DNA from: Deltaproteobacteria bacterium
Lineage (GTDB): Bacteria > Desulfobacterota > Binatia > UBA9968
NCBI GenBank assembly: GCA_016210115.1
Contig: JACQUW010000020.1
Span: forward strand, 1 to 64,000
Direction of reading: 5' to 3'
DNA length: 64,000 nt
Numbering within the stretch: position 1 is the first letter of the stretch; each line of letters begins with the position of its first letter. Below are positions 11,385 through 19,635 of this stretch, in pieces. The translations under genes and the position numbers were made by a program. The notes beneath the pieces are model-generated. The model did not search any database and was not told the DNA's origin. It saw nothing but the letters and a program-made list of their open reading frames with translations.

Positions 11385-12371
11385 ATGGCTCGGCTTGGCG
11401 CTTCTGTCTTCCTGTTTATCCTCCTCCTGTTCTCCTATGAAATTTCGCATGCCTTTCGCTCTGTCCCGGTCGGAAGTCCCCTTCCTGCTACGACCGTGAA
11501 AGATCTGAACGGTCGCGAGGTCAACCTTGCTTTCGGGCCGCGTCCGGTGGTGCTCTATTTCTGGCGTCCCAATCAGGAGTTTAGCCTAGATGGGCTCAAA
11601 GACCTCGAACAAATCAAGAACGACTTTTCTAAAAACGGGGTGGAGATCCTTGCGGTGGCGGAAGGAGGCACCACCGCATCTGACGCGCAAGCGTCAATCA
11701 AAAAACTCCGGCTTTCGTATCCGGTCTATCTGGATGCCGAGCGCAAGATTGAGGAAAAGATTGGTATCATCGTCTTTCCAAGCACCGGGATCGTCCGAGG
11801 CGGCCAGCTCAGATTTTATTTGCCGAGCCGAAACAGCAACTACCGGCAGATTATTCAGGCGCGCCTGAGGGTGGATCTCGACCTCTTGAGCGAGAAGGAT
11901 TTCGAGCAACAGATGAAACAGATCGGCGAAGAGCTGGGAGGTGAACAAACCAGGGCCCAAGACCATTTCAAAACGGGTGTCCGCCTCTCCAGACAGGGAA
12001 AAGCAAAGGACGCGCTGGCGGAGTTAAACCAGGCCTTATCCCTCGATCCCCAATTGATTGATGCCCATTTGACCCTGGGTTACGCGTATCTGGATCTGGA
12101 GGACCCGCATAATGCGCAGAGGGAGTTCGAGCTGGTTCTGAAGCGCCATACCGCCTCGCCGGGAGCGAAATTGGGCCTGGGCATCTCAGCAGCCCGTCTT
12201 GGCGACCTGGATAAGGGAATCGAGATCCTGCAAGCCGCGGTGCAGATCAACCCCGACCCAGTCCAGGGTTACTATGAGCTCGGGAAGGCTTACGAAAAGA
12301 AAGGTAATCTCAAAGAGGCGATGCATGCCTACAAATGGGCCGTCAGAAAGCTTCTGCAGGGCAGGCGATAA
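11385..12371 (+). CDS. Second cysteine-less redoxin-TPR protein
   Basis: A 328-residue secreted protein with a good AAGGAG ribosome-binding site before ATG 11385. Signal peptide, then a thioredoxin-like domain (VGSPLPATTVKDLNGREV, PVVLYFWRPNQEFSLDGL) in which the WCxxC position reads WRPNQEF, so the redox cysteines are again absent. The C-terminal half holds about three TPRs (DALAELNQALSLDPQLIDAH, NAQREFELVLKRH, GIEILQAAVQINPDP). It is a divergent paralogue of the protein at 8973-10184 and shares its domain order. Two copies in one operon suggest a specific non-enzymatic function, perhaps apocytochrome binding. Confidence 0.82.
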   Translation: MARLGASVFLFILLLFSYEISHAFRSVPVGSPLPATTVKDLNGREVNLAFGPRPVVLYFWRPNQEFSLDGLKDLEQIKNDFSKNGVEILAVAEGGTTASDAQASIKKLRLSYPVYLDAERKIEEKIGIIVFPSTGIVRGGQLRFYLPSRNSNYRQIIQARLRVDLDLLSEKDFEQQMKQIGEELGGEQTRAQDHFKTGVRLSRQGKAKDALAELNQALSLDPQLIDAHLTLGYAYLDLEDPHNAQREFELVLKRHTASPGAKLGLGISAARLGDLDKGIEILQAAVQINPDPVQGYYELGKAYEKKGNLKEAMHAYKWAVRKLLQGRR

Positions 12372-13071
12372 CACCCGGCGCGTCAAGTCCTGGCAAACCG
12401 GGCTCCTCTCCGCCATTCTTATTCTATGGCACGTCCCCCATCTAATGGCCGAGACAGTGGTCCTGCGATCAGGCAAACAGGTCGAGATCATCGACGGCGC
12501 CGTACCCAACAAAATCGCTGAGGAGGTGCTCCGCGAAGCATCGGAATGGCTCAAGAAAGGGAGGCTCGATTATGCCGGTGAATATTGGCAGCTCCTCGCG
12601 GAAAAGGCGAAAGGCGCTCCGGCGTCGCGCGCCAGGGCGGAACGTAAAAGAATAGCTCCCATTGAATTCGGAAGCTTCGTCCTGCTCAGGAACAACAAGA
12701 CTCTTAAGGGAAGGCTTAAGGCTAATCTCCGCGCCGACCTTCTCGGACTGGAAGGCAAGGAAGAAATCCCGGTCTGGCAAATCGAGGAAATTGTCGCGGA
12801 ATACCATCCGGGATTTAGCCAGGTGAGCAAGACCTTTTACCCTCTGACGCTTCTGGAGATTAAATTTCGCGGCAAGAAGCTCAAATCTTCGCGGCTGGGG
12901 GCAGAAATCGAGTTCACAATCGAGAAGGGGGACGGTTCTACGGATACGGCCCGTCTCGGGAAAGATTACGAGATCCTGCGGCCCTCGGATCTCGGCGGGC
13001 AAATTGATGCCCTAACCCTGGACCGAATCATGAAAATCGTCGTCTTCCCCGCGCTCAAGCAAATCGATTGA
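12325..13071 (+). CDS. Secreted protein of unknown function
   Basis: About 248 residues. The start is uncertain: ATG 12325 overlaps the preceding gene by 47 bases; other in-frame ATGs are at 12274 and 12445. A hydrophobic segment (GLLSAILILWHVPHLMAE) looks like a signal peptide. The mature protein has a helical stretch (EEVLREASEWLKKGRLDYAG) and a beta-rich part that repeats a theme of short strands around VLRSGKQVEI and LLRNNKTLKGRL. No haem motif. I do not recognise the family. It sits between the redoxin-TPR and octahaem genes in the same operon. Confidence 0.6.
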   Translation: MPTNGPSESFCRAGDNTRRVKSWQTGLLSAILILWHVPHLMAETVVLRSGKQVEIIDGAVPNKIAEEVLREASEWLKKGRLDYAGEYWQLLAEKAKGAPASRARAERKRIAPIEFGSFVLLRNNKTLKGRLKANLRADLLGLEGKEEIPVWQIEEIVAEYHPGFSQVSKTFYPLTLLEIKFRGKKLKSSRLGAEIEFTIEKGDGSTDTARLGKDYEILRPSDLGGQIDALTLDRIMKIVVFPALKQID

Positions 13072-13129
13072 TTCGAAAGGATCCGCTACGCCAGCCGTCC
13101 ATATCACCCGAATCGCATCGGGCAGGGGA

Positions 13130-14128
13130 ATGCTTAAGGAGGGGGGAGGCCGTAAAATTGTACGGCTAATTCTTTTCTTTCTCCTCCTGTTTCATGGCCA
13201 TGGTAAGGCTTCCGATGATCCGGCATTCACGCTTCTCCATCCTCCGCAGCGATCCACCTTTACTGGGACGGGTCTGGTCCACCTGGTTGTGGAAGTGAGC
13301 AAAGCCGCGCATCTCTCCGTCCGCTTGAACGGCAAAGTTCAGGGGAAGCCCAGAGTCACGGAAAGAACTTACCACTACACGCTTCGCCTGGATTTCGGTT
13401 CTAACAAGGTCGAGGTGGAAGCCGTGGAGGAGAAAAAAATACTGGCAAAAGAAACCCGCGAGCTCTTCTTTTTTTCCGTCATCGCCAAAGAAAAAGAAAT
13501 CCCCCCGGGATTTGTCCAGATTCCTTTTCACGAAACGAAAAAGGCTCCGAAGAAATGCGTCGCCTGCCACATACTGGAGCCGCAAAAAACAGACCGGGCG
13601 CCCGCCTCGCCCAGCGAATCGTCGTGCCACGTCTGCCACAAAGGTTTGCTTCAGTTCAGACAGGTGCACGGGCCGGCGGCGCTGTGGAACTGTCTCGCAT
13701 GTCATAATCCCGAGACATCTCCGGCCAGATATGCCACGCCCGTCCCGGTCCGTGACCTATGCTATCGCTGTCACACGGATCAGAAGGATTATTTTTTCTC
13801 CAGCCCTTATCAGCACGGGCCAACAGCGACCGGGATGTGCACGATCTGTCATAACCCGCACGCCAGCGATAATGAATTCTGGTTGAAAAAACCGCCGTGG
13901 GATCTCTGCACAACCTGCCACACCGAAAAGGCCTCCGGTCGTCATGTGATTGCCTGGGGGCCTTCCGGCGACACCCATCCAACCCGAGGTCGGCCGGATC
14001 CGATGAAACCCGAAAGGGAGTTCAGTTGCCGGAGCTGCCACAATCCCCACGCCTCCAAGGCTCCAAAACTATGGAATTTCAATGCCACCACGTACATGCA
14101 ACTCTGCCAGACCTGCCATAACAAGTAA
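13130..14128 (+). CDS. Octahaem c-type cytochrome with N-terminal beta domain
   Basis: A 332-residue exported cytochrome. The signal peptide (IVRLILFFLLLFHGHGKA) is followed by about 100 residues of beta-sandwich-like sequence without haems (HPPQRSTFTGTGLVHLVVEV). Eight CXXCH motifs follow: CVACH, CHVCH, CLACH, CYRCH, CTICH, CTTCH, CRSCH, CQTCH. The second motif is unusual in that a histidine follows its first cysteine. Repeated HGP and CHNPHAS units place it with the paired-CXXCH cytochromes. The N-terminal beta domain may dock it to a partner or the cell envelope. An AAGGAGG sequence lies just inside the chosen ATG, so the start is not certain. Confidence 0.85.
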   Translation: MLKEGGGRKIVRLILFFLLLFHGHGKASDDPAFTLLHPPQRSTFTGTGLVHLVVEVSKAAHLSVRLNGKVQGKPRVTERTYHYTLRLDFGSNKVEVEAVEEKKILAKETRELFFFSVIAKEKEIPPGFVQIPFHETKKAPKKCVACHILEPQKTDRAPASPSESSCHVCHKGLLQFRQVHGPAALWNCLACHNPETSPARYATPVPVRDLCYRCHTDQKDYFFSSPYQHGPTATGMCTICHNPHASDNEFWLKKPPWDLCTTCHTEKASGRHVIAWGPSGDTHPTRGRPDPMKPEREFSCRSCHNPHASKAPKLWNFNATTYMQLCQTCHNK

Positions 14129-14171
14129 GCCGATTCCAGAGTCCCCGTGGCGAACGCGGTCGTGCCAGTGG

Positions 14172-14966
14172 ATGTTCAGATGCTTTTACTCTGTTGCGTC
14201 GCTTCTAATCGTCCTCTTGGCCGGCTGTGGGCCGACGCAGGGCTGGGATGAAATCCGGCGCGAACCGAATGCCGGATCAACATTTGCGAAATTCAGAAAG
14301 TTGGCAGAGGCCGGCGATGCGAACAGTCAGAATCTAATCGGGTTCATGTTCTACTTCGGTGAAGGCGCCCCACACGATCGGCGCGCGGCCCATCGATGGT
14401 TTCACCTGGCGGCGGAACACGGGAACAAGACTGCCCAGGTTAATCTCGCGATCATGCATTATCTCGGAGAGGGTGTTCCGAAGGATCTTACGCAGGCGGA
14501 GAGATACTTTCGTTTGGCCAAAAAAGACGGCTTACCGCTTGTGGGTGTGCCCGTAAGTCGTGACGCGACCGACACACTTGCCGAGCTGGCGGAGCGCGCC
14601 GCTATGCGACCATCGAATTTCGACGTTCCCGGGGAATCGACGTACGCGACGTTCTGTGCCGGTTGCCACGGGCTGAACGGCATTGCCGCTTATGAAGGAT
14701 CACCGTCGTTTGCTCTGGCTGAGCGACTGGAAAAAACTGACGCGCAGCTCCTACGAACAATTACGGAGGGCCATGGAGTCATGCCGGCATGGAAAGACAA
14801 GCTCACGGCGCAAGCGCTGACTGACGCGCTCGGATTCGTACGAACTCTGCCGTTGCAGTATCAGAATGGAATTGCCCAGGTCCTGCGGACTCCCCCTTCG
14901 CTCTATTTCTTGTTCGGACCGATGAGTACAGACGCCACTGGGTTGGATCAGGACTACCCACACTAG
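14172..14966 (+). CDS. Lipoprotein with Sel1 repeats and a monohaem cytochrome c domain
   Basis: A 264-residue lipoprotein: from ATG 14172 the N-terminus ends in VLLAGC, a lipobox. Residues about 35-130 are Sel1-like repeats (GDANSQNLIGFMFYFGEGAP, NKTAQVNLAIMHYLGEGVP). The C-terminal part is a class I cytochrome c domain with CAGCHG and a later methionine (GHGVMPAW) as likely sixth ligand. The fusion joins a protein-interaction solenoid to an electron-transfer domain. Last gene of the operon and convergent with the minus-strand cluster. It could link the cytochrome chain to a terminal acceptor, but this is inference. Confidence 0.82.
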   Translation: MFRCFYSVASLLIVLLAGCGPTQGWDEIRREPNAGSTFAKFRKLAEAGDANSQNLIGFMFYFGEGAPHDRRAAHRWFHLAAEHGNKTAQVNLAIMHYLGEGVPKDLTQAERYFRLAKKDGLPLVGVPVSRDATDTLAELAERAAMRPSNFDVPGESTYATFCAGCHGLNGIAAYEGSPSFALAERLEKTDAQLLRTITEGHGVMPAWKDKLTAQALTDALGFVRTLPLQYQNGIAQVLRTPPSLYFLFGPMSTDATGLDQDYPH

Positions 14967-15011
14967 ACCTCGAGTTGGAATTTAGAGTCCTCTTTCGGTA
15001 AGTGCGATGCC

Positions 15012-15380
15012 TTAAAGATTATGGCAGGCGGAGCAGAGCCGCGATCCGGCATTGCTCATAACGAGCTTCGAATCGTGCTCTGAATCGGGATAATGGCAAG
15101 TGAGGCAGACGATCTGCCCATCCTTGAGATGTACAGTCGGGTCTAAAGCTCCGAGCGGCTTGAGTTTGGTTGGGCTTTGCATCTGGGCGGTTATATAGCT
15201 GCTGCCGACGGTATGACCCTGGTGAATTTGTGTCGCTAAGATGCCGTCGTGGCAATCGAGACAGTAGATGGATGTTTGGTTTAGAACAAGTTCGGTGCTC
15301 GCGACTGGATCGAAAGCCAGACACCACAGCGGCCAAAGCAGAAGCAGAGCAGCTGTCAGTGATCGAAGTGGCGTGGACAT
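15012..15380 (-). CDS. Small trihaem c-type cytochrome
   Basis: A 122-residue exported protein with a signal peptide (SLTAALLLLWPLWCLAFD) and three CXXCH motifs (CLDCHDG, CLTCHYP, CSACHNL), the last at the very C-terminus. Additional histidines (IHQGHTVGSSY) are available as distal ligands. The size and spacing resemble half of a paired-CXXCH cytochrome. It is the last gene of the minus-strand barrel/NHL/cytochrome cluster, 30 bases downstream of the monohaem gene. Likely a periplasmic shuttle. Confidence 0.85.
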   Translation of the reverse strand: MSTPLRSLTAALLLLWPLWCLAFDPVASTELVLNQTSIYCLDCHDGILATQIHQGHTVGSSYITAQMQSPTKLKPLGALDPTVHLKDGQIVCLTCHYPDSEHDSKLVMSNAGSRLCSACHNL

Positions 15381-15410
15381 TAGAGACCTTGACCAGCGGC
15401 TGCCAGCACT

Positions 15411-15782
15411 CTAGCGGAGCAATTTGAGACTCTGCAGATAAGCGACCAGATCCTCCATGTCACGGTCAAAAAGGGTGACGGGCGGTCTATGATCGCTCAT
15501 CAGATGCTGCCGATAAGCCTCCGGGAGCCTCCTAGTCTCACCTATTCGCGAGAGATCCGGTCCAATTTTGCCTCCTTTGCCTTCGATCATATGACAGGAG
15601 CCGCAACCGTTTTGTTGGTAAACCATCTCACCGCGCCTCTGATCGCCTTTCGTAAAACCGAACGGCGACTGCGGGAATTCGGGCGGCACCAGGGGTGTAG
15701 GCGATTTCTTGCGCTCGGCGCCCCAAGCGCTGAGTGCGCCGGTGATCAATAAGATGATTAGCAGCGACTGCAAAACTTTCAT
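15411..15782 (-). CDS. Monohaem class I cytochrome c
   Basis: A 123-residue exported protein; start ATG at 15782 (MKVLQSLLIILL signal) rather than an in-frame ATG five codons upstream. One CXXCH (CGSCHMIEGKGGKIGPDL) is typical of cytochrome c family members, with a methionine near RHLMSDHRPP or RDMEDLVAYL as likely axial ligand. It follows the regulatory-like domain gene by 23 bases. Probably a soluble periplasmic electron carrier for the neighbouring multihaem protein. Confidence 0.85.
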   Translation of the reverse strand: MKVLQSLLIILLITGALSAWGAERKKSPTPLVPPEFPQSPFGFTKGDQRRGEMVYQQNGCGSCHMIEGKGGKIGPDLSRIGETRRLPEAYRQHLMSDHRPPVTLFDRDMEDLVAYLQSLKLLR

Positions 15783-15805
15783 TGTTAAGGCCTCCATTTC
15801 GCAGA

Positions 15806-16417
15806 TTAGTAAAGGGGCGTTGCGGTATTTTTACTCAGCTGAGCTTCGGTTTCTGCCCCTGGCTTGACCTCCACCGGATAGAGCCAGAAGTAATTGCTGT
15901 CCGTGCCGCGGATCTCGAAGCGGGCAGACAGAAGATAACGCCCCGGCGCGAGCCCCTCAAACCGGAACTTTCCTTCGCTATCAGTTTTAGTCTTCTTGAG
16001 AGTGCTTTTCGCCACCAGGACATTCACATCCTTCTCGTACTCAGACCGAAGCCTCTCGAATGCATCCGACTCGCGCTTGAGCAGATCACGCTTCTCCTTC
16101 ACCTTCTCCTTCCCGACGGCCCTTCGGGCTTCAGCGTGAGCCTTCACAGCGGCGGCCTCCCGCGCTTGTATCTTGGCGACCCGGTCCTCCTTTAGATCCG
16201 CAACCCCCTTCTCCAGGGCACCGTGACTTTTGAGCAACGAGACCTCCACGCCGTTTGCTACCATGACGTCGAAGGAGAGGTCTCCAGGGTAGCTGACGTA
16301 CAGTAGCCCGCTGATCGACCCCTCCGGCTCTCCCGCGGGGGTTTCGCTTACACCAAAAGCTACAAGGAAAACGCCGAGCGCCATGAAACAATACATCCGG
16401 CTCCAATAGTGGGTCAT
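15806..16417 (-). CDS. Secreted coiled-coil protein with carboxypeptidase-regulatory-like beta domain
   Basis: A 203-residue exported protein. After the signal peptide there is a short beta segment (GSISGLLYVSYPGDLSFDV), a charged coiled coil (about residues 70-135, rich in Lys, Glu and Ala, RREAA-type heptads), and a C-terminal transthyretin-like domain (DSEGKFRFEGLAPGRYLLSA). Such domains bind ligands or add rigidity; no catalytic site is visible. It lies 15 bases after the 12-haem cytochrome gene, so it probably serves the same envelope complex. Confidence 0.75.
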   Translation of the reverse strand: MTHYWSRMYCFMALGVFLVAFGVSETPAGEPEGSISGLLYVSYPGDLSFDVMVANGVEVSLLKSHGALEKGVADLKEDRVAKIQAREAAAVKAHAEARRAVGKEKVKEKRDLLKRESDAFERLRSEYEKDVNVLVAKSTLKKTKTDSEGKFRFEGLAPGRYLLSARFEIRGTDSNYFWLYPVEVKPGAETEAQLSKNTATPLY

Positions 16418-16432
16418 GATCTCCTTCTCCTG

Positions 16433-18553
16433 CTAGGGTAAGTCGCCCGATGGCGGGCAGTAAAACGCTTTTTTTCCGCCTGACCCCGATTCTCCGGCCA
16501 TAATAGCGCCTCCCCCTACTCCTCCGCTCGAGCTATGGCACTCGAGAAAACATTGGCGCTTCTTTGTTGTGGTATCGAACCACCACTCCGGCCGAGAACG
16601 GCCGCCGATGGGGCGGATGTTCGGGTGGAAATTAACTAATCTGGTCGGAGTGCCCGAGGGTGGCGCGCACGGGACACCGGACGAAACGTTACAGCTCAAG
16701 ACACCGTTGATGCGGTACTGCGTATTCGTCTGCTCTTGATTGCTGTGGACATTGTAATGACAGCTTTTGCAAATCGCGCGCGCCTTATCAATTCGGTCAA
16801 TCAGATGGATGTAGTGAAGATTTCCCTTCCTCTGGCCATCACAGCTGGAATCTCTTCTTTCATCGTCGAAGTTTGTCTGGGCCCCTCCGCCAAAGCTGCT
16901 CGACGTAACCAGCTTGCCCGCGTCGTGACAGCGGAAGCAAAGGTTGAAATTAGAAGAGCTCCACACTGAAGGCCCCGGAAGCGCATTTGAATAGTTGGCC
17001 CGGCGAATGCTCCCGTACGTCGAGCCGTGAGGGCCCACTGGCGAATCCGGTCCCGTACCGTAGCTCGGGACACGGCCCAAAGTATTCTCATAGGCGTTGC
17101 TGTTGTGGCAGTCTGTGCATTTGATGACCGCATTGGTGCTCAGGCCGATTGTACCAGCGCTGAGCTGGGCATTCAGGTTAGCGGAGGTGTTGCGCCCGGG
17201 ACCGCCCACCGGATGAAAAGCGCTGTTGCTGGTCTGAAATTCAGTTCTCTTGTTGCTCGGCGCGGCGCCGCTCGGCAACGTTGCTGTGCCAATCACAGTC
17301 GAATAGGTGTCCCCGTGACAGCGGAGGCAGATCGGATACTGTCTTGTACTGGCGACCCCATCGGCTGGCGCTGGATCATTGATGACGTTTTCGACGATAT
17401 TTCCGCTAAGGTCGATGCCGCGCATTCCCTCCGTCCGATTCGTCTTCTTCACCCGATGGGGATTGTGGCAGTCCGGGCATTCCACATGCTTGGTATCGGT
17501 GAAGCGGGGATCGGGAGCGGCCACGCCCGGGCTAAGCAGCACCCTTTCCGGGAGGCCCGCAGGCGGAGTCGTAATAAACATGGGCTTATGGCCTGCATAG
17601 GTTGCGACGGGGTGTTTCCAGGTTTTATTTTTAAACTCGTTTTCAATATTTGGGGCAATTCCTCCGGCTGTCGACGCCTTATGGCAGAGATAGCAGGTCT
17701 CTTCGATCGCCGATTGCCCACTGATGGCGGCATTCCGAAGGAGCCGCTCTGCGCCCTGCGTCGTGTGCGGGGTATGGCAAGCGAAGCAGGAGTGATCGCG
17801 AACCTGTTCAGTCGTCTGATTTTTCGGCCAGAAAAATGTGTCCGATTCATGTGTGCTCCCCAACCATCCCGGCTTCTGATGACACGTGAGGCAAAGATTA
17901 TCCGCTTGCCCTTTGGGGTTTTTGCGAAGAAATTTCGCAAACTCTATGGAGTGGGGATCGTGACAGGTGGTGCATTGGACCGAATCATGAACGCTCGGAT
18001 TTGTTCCCGGGTAGAGTCTGATCCTGCCGTTGAGGGTGGTCGGATCGGCCAGTTCGCCGTCGGCTGCCTTCACGGTCTGATCGAAAATCATCGACACGGG
18101 ATGATCGTTCAAGAGATTGGTTCCGAGAAGCGTCGTGCCGCTCGGCATTACTCCTCCCGGCCCCGTTCCACTCATCTGAACGGTAGCCGATTGGCCTCTG
18201 ATATTCCTAACCGCTCCAATGGCGATGGTTCCGTCATGACAGGAAAGGCAAAGCTTGGAGTAGCCGTTCGGCTGGCCAACCGCCGCCTGCAGGGAAGGGC
18301 TGTCATACGGCACGTAGTTTGCCGAGGAAAACTCGCGGTTCCAAAGCGGCGGCGAAACCGGGTTGGCATTGTGAGGCGTATGACAGAAAACGCAGACCTC
18401 GGTTTCGGATCCCGCTTTGACCGGCCCGGGCCCGCTTACCGAAAGGTTGTGTTTGGTACCCAATATGCCGCCGCCCACCTGCGCGAGAGCCCGTCCGGAA
18501 ACGAGGAGCACGAAAGAGAGAAAGATCCAAATTTGGGTCCGGCTCCGAGACAC
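16433..18553 (-). CDS. 12-haem c-type cytochrome
   Basis: A 706-residue exported cytochrome. I choose the GTG at 18553, which has a GAGG ribosome-binding site and lies four bases after the NHL gene's stop; the frame is open further upstream. Signal peptide ends ALAQ. I count eleven CXXCH motifs plus a CX3CH (CFLECH) near the C-terminus. The first 130 residues (TKHNLS, CVFCHTPH, PLWNR, YDSPSL, CLSCH) closely parallel the tetrahaem protein at 21655-22416, so the two share an ancestral module. With the beta-barrel and propeller genes upstream it is the best candidate for the multihaem component of a porin-cytochrome conduit. Confidence 0.88.
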   Translation of the reverse strand: MSRSRTQIWIFLSFVLLVSGRALAQVGGGILGTKHNLSVSGPGPVKAGSETEVCVFCHTPHNANPVSPPLWNREFSSANYVPYDSPSLQAAVGQPNGYSKLCLSCHDGTIAIGAVRNIRGQSATVQMSGTGPGGVMPSGTTLLGTNLLNDHPVSMIFDQTVKAADGELADPTTLNGRIRLYPGTNPSVHDSVQCTTCHDPHSIEFAKFLRKNPKGQADNLCLTCHQKPGWLGSTHESDTFFWPKNQTTEQVRDHSCFACHTPHTTQGAERLLRNAAISGQSAIEETCYLCHKASTAGGIAPNIENEFKNKTWKHPVATYAGHKPMFITTPPAGLPERVLLSPGVAAPDPRFTDTKHVECPDCHNPHRVKKTNRTEGMRGIDLSGNIVENVINDPAPADGVASTRQYPICLRCHGDTYSTVIGTATLPSGAAPSNKRTEFQTSNSAFHPVGGPGRNTSANLNAQLSAGTIGLSTNAVIKCTDCHNSNAYENTLGRVPSYGTGPDSPVGPHGSTYGSIRRANYSNALPGPSVWSSSNFNLCFRCHDAGKLVTSSSFGGGAQTNFDDERRDSSCDGQRKGNLHYIHLIDRIDKARAICKSCHYNVHSNQEQTNTQYRINGVLSCNVSSGVPCAPPSGTPTRLVNFHPNIRPIGGRSRPEWWFDTTTKKRQCFLECHSSSGGVGGGAIMAGESGSGGKKAFYCPPSGDLP

Positions 18554-18557
18554 TGGA

Positions 18558-19574
18558 TTACCTCGCGTCCCGGAGAAACTGAAACACCTGTACGCGGCTA
18601 TTGTAAGAATCCGCCACGTAAATTTGGTCTTTGGAATCAACAAACAGCCCCGTAGCAAGCCAGAACTCGCCGCGGCCCTCGCCGGCGCTTCCAAAAGTCA
18701 GGAGCAGCCGGCCTTCCCGATCAAAAACGTTCACCACGTCGTAAAGTCCTTCCACAAGATAGATGTGTCCTTCGGAATCCACGCCGATTCCTTTCGGGCG
18801 GGGGAGATCACCGACCGCATCTCCCAATCGGCCAAAACTCTTGCGGAATGCGCCATCCGGCTCAAAGATCTGAACCCTGAAGTTCAGCGCGTCAGTCACG
18901 TACACTGTTCCTTCTCGGTCGATTGCGACGTTGGTAGGAAAGTTCAAGCGCCCGTTTTCCGCGCCGCGCCCTCCAAATGAAAAGCTCAGCTTCCCTTGGG
19001 TGTCATAGACCAGGACCTCATGCCTGACCACGTCGACGACATAGAGGAGATTATTTTTCGGGTTGAACGCCAGCCCTGCGGGCCGCTTAAGACCTTCGGT
19101 GATGGCCCAAATGACCTTGCCGGCGCGATCGAACGCGATAATGCTTTGCGCTTCGGCATCCGAGACGTAGAGTTTTCCCTCCCGATCGACGGCCACTCCC
19201 AGGGGAAATTGAAATTCGCGCCGCCCGGCGCCGCGAATCGATGAGTACTTCTGTCCCCGCAGGTCGAAAACATGAATGATCCGGAGCGCGGAATCCGCTA
19301 TATAGAGTCTCCCCTCGCCATCCGCGCTCACCCCGTACGGCTGCCGTATTCGTTCTTCGCTCTTGCCGAAAACAAACTCGACGATTTTGCCAAAAAATGA
19401 TTTGGTGATCCCGAGATCTTCGGGCGTGGCGATGCTTCTCGAGTACTGGATTTTCGGGTCTTCCGGAGGGAGCGGCCAAACCAGCACCGGCTCCACGCCA
19501 CGCAACTCCTTTGGGACCCCCTGTGAGCTGGCACACGCCGATGTAAGCAGCAAAGACAAACAAATCAGCCGCAT
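18558..19574 (-). CDS. NHL-repeat beta-propeller lipoprotein
   Basis: A 338-residue lipoprotein; ATG 19574 gives a signal ending LLTSAC. Six NHL blades follow (YGVSADGEGRLYIADSALR, LGVAVDREGKLYVSDAEAQ, AGLAFNPKNNLLYVVDVVRH, TNVAIDREGTVYVTDALNFR, KGIGVDSEGHIYLVEGLY, TGLFVDSKDQIYVADSYNSR). NHL propellers are protein-binding scaffolds. It lies between the barrel and the 12-haem gene and has a close paralogue at 22789-23823 with the same VWPLPPE start. NHL proteins are common in extracellular electron transfer clusters; role inferred. Confidence 0.88.
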   Translation of the reverse strand: MRLICLSLLLTSACASSQGVPKELRGVEPVLVWPLPPEDPKIQYSRSIATPEDLGITKSFFGKIVEFVFGKSEERIRQPYGVSADGEGRLYIADSALRIIHVFDLRGQKYSSIRGAGRREFQFPLGVAVDREGKLYVSDAEAQSIIAFDRAGKVIWAITEGLKRPAGLAFNPKNNLLYVVDVVRHEVLVYDTQGKLSFSFGGRGAENGRLNFPTNVAIDREGTVYVTDALNFRVQIFEPDGAFRKSFGRLGDAVGDLPRPKGIGVDSEGHIYLVEGLYDVVNVFDREGRLLLTFGSAGEGRGEFWLATGLFVDSKDQIYVADSYNSRVQVFQFLRDAR

Positions 19575-19635
19575 CGCGTCGAGGTGAACTTGGTATTTGC
19601 AGGAACTGCTCTTCACGCCGTTTTTCATAGCAAGG

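Noticed and set aside
17027-18655. 542-codon plus-strand frame
   Set aside because: It lies antisense to the 12-haem cytochrome, whose haem motifs and signal peptide are unmistakable; the plus-strand translation has no recognisable domain.
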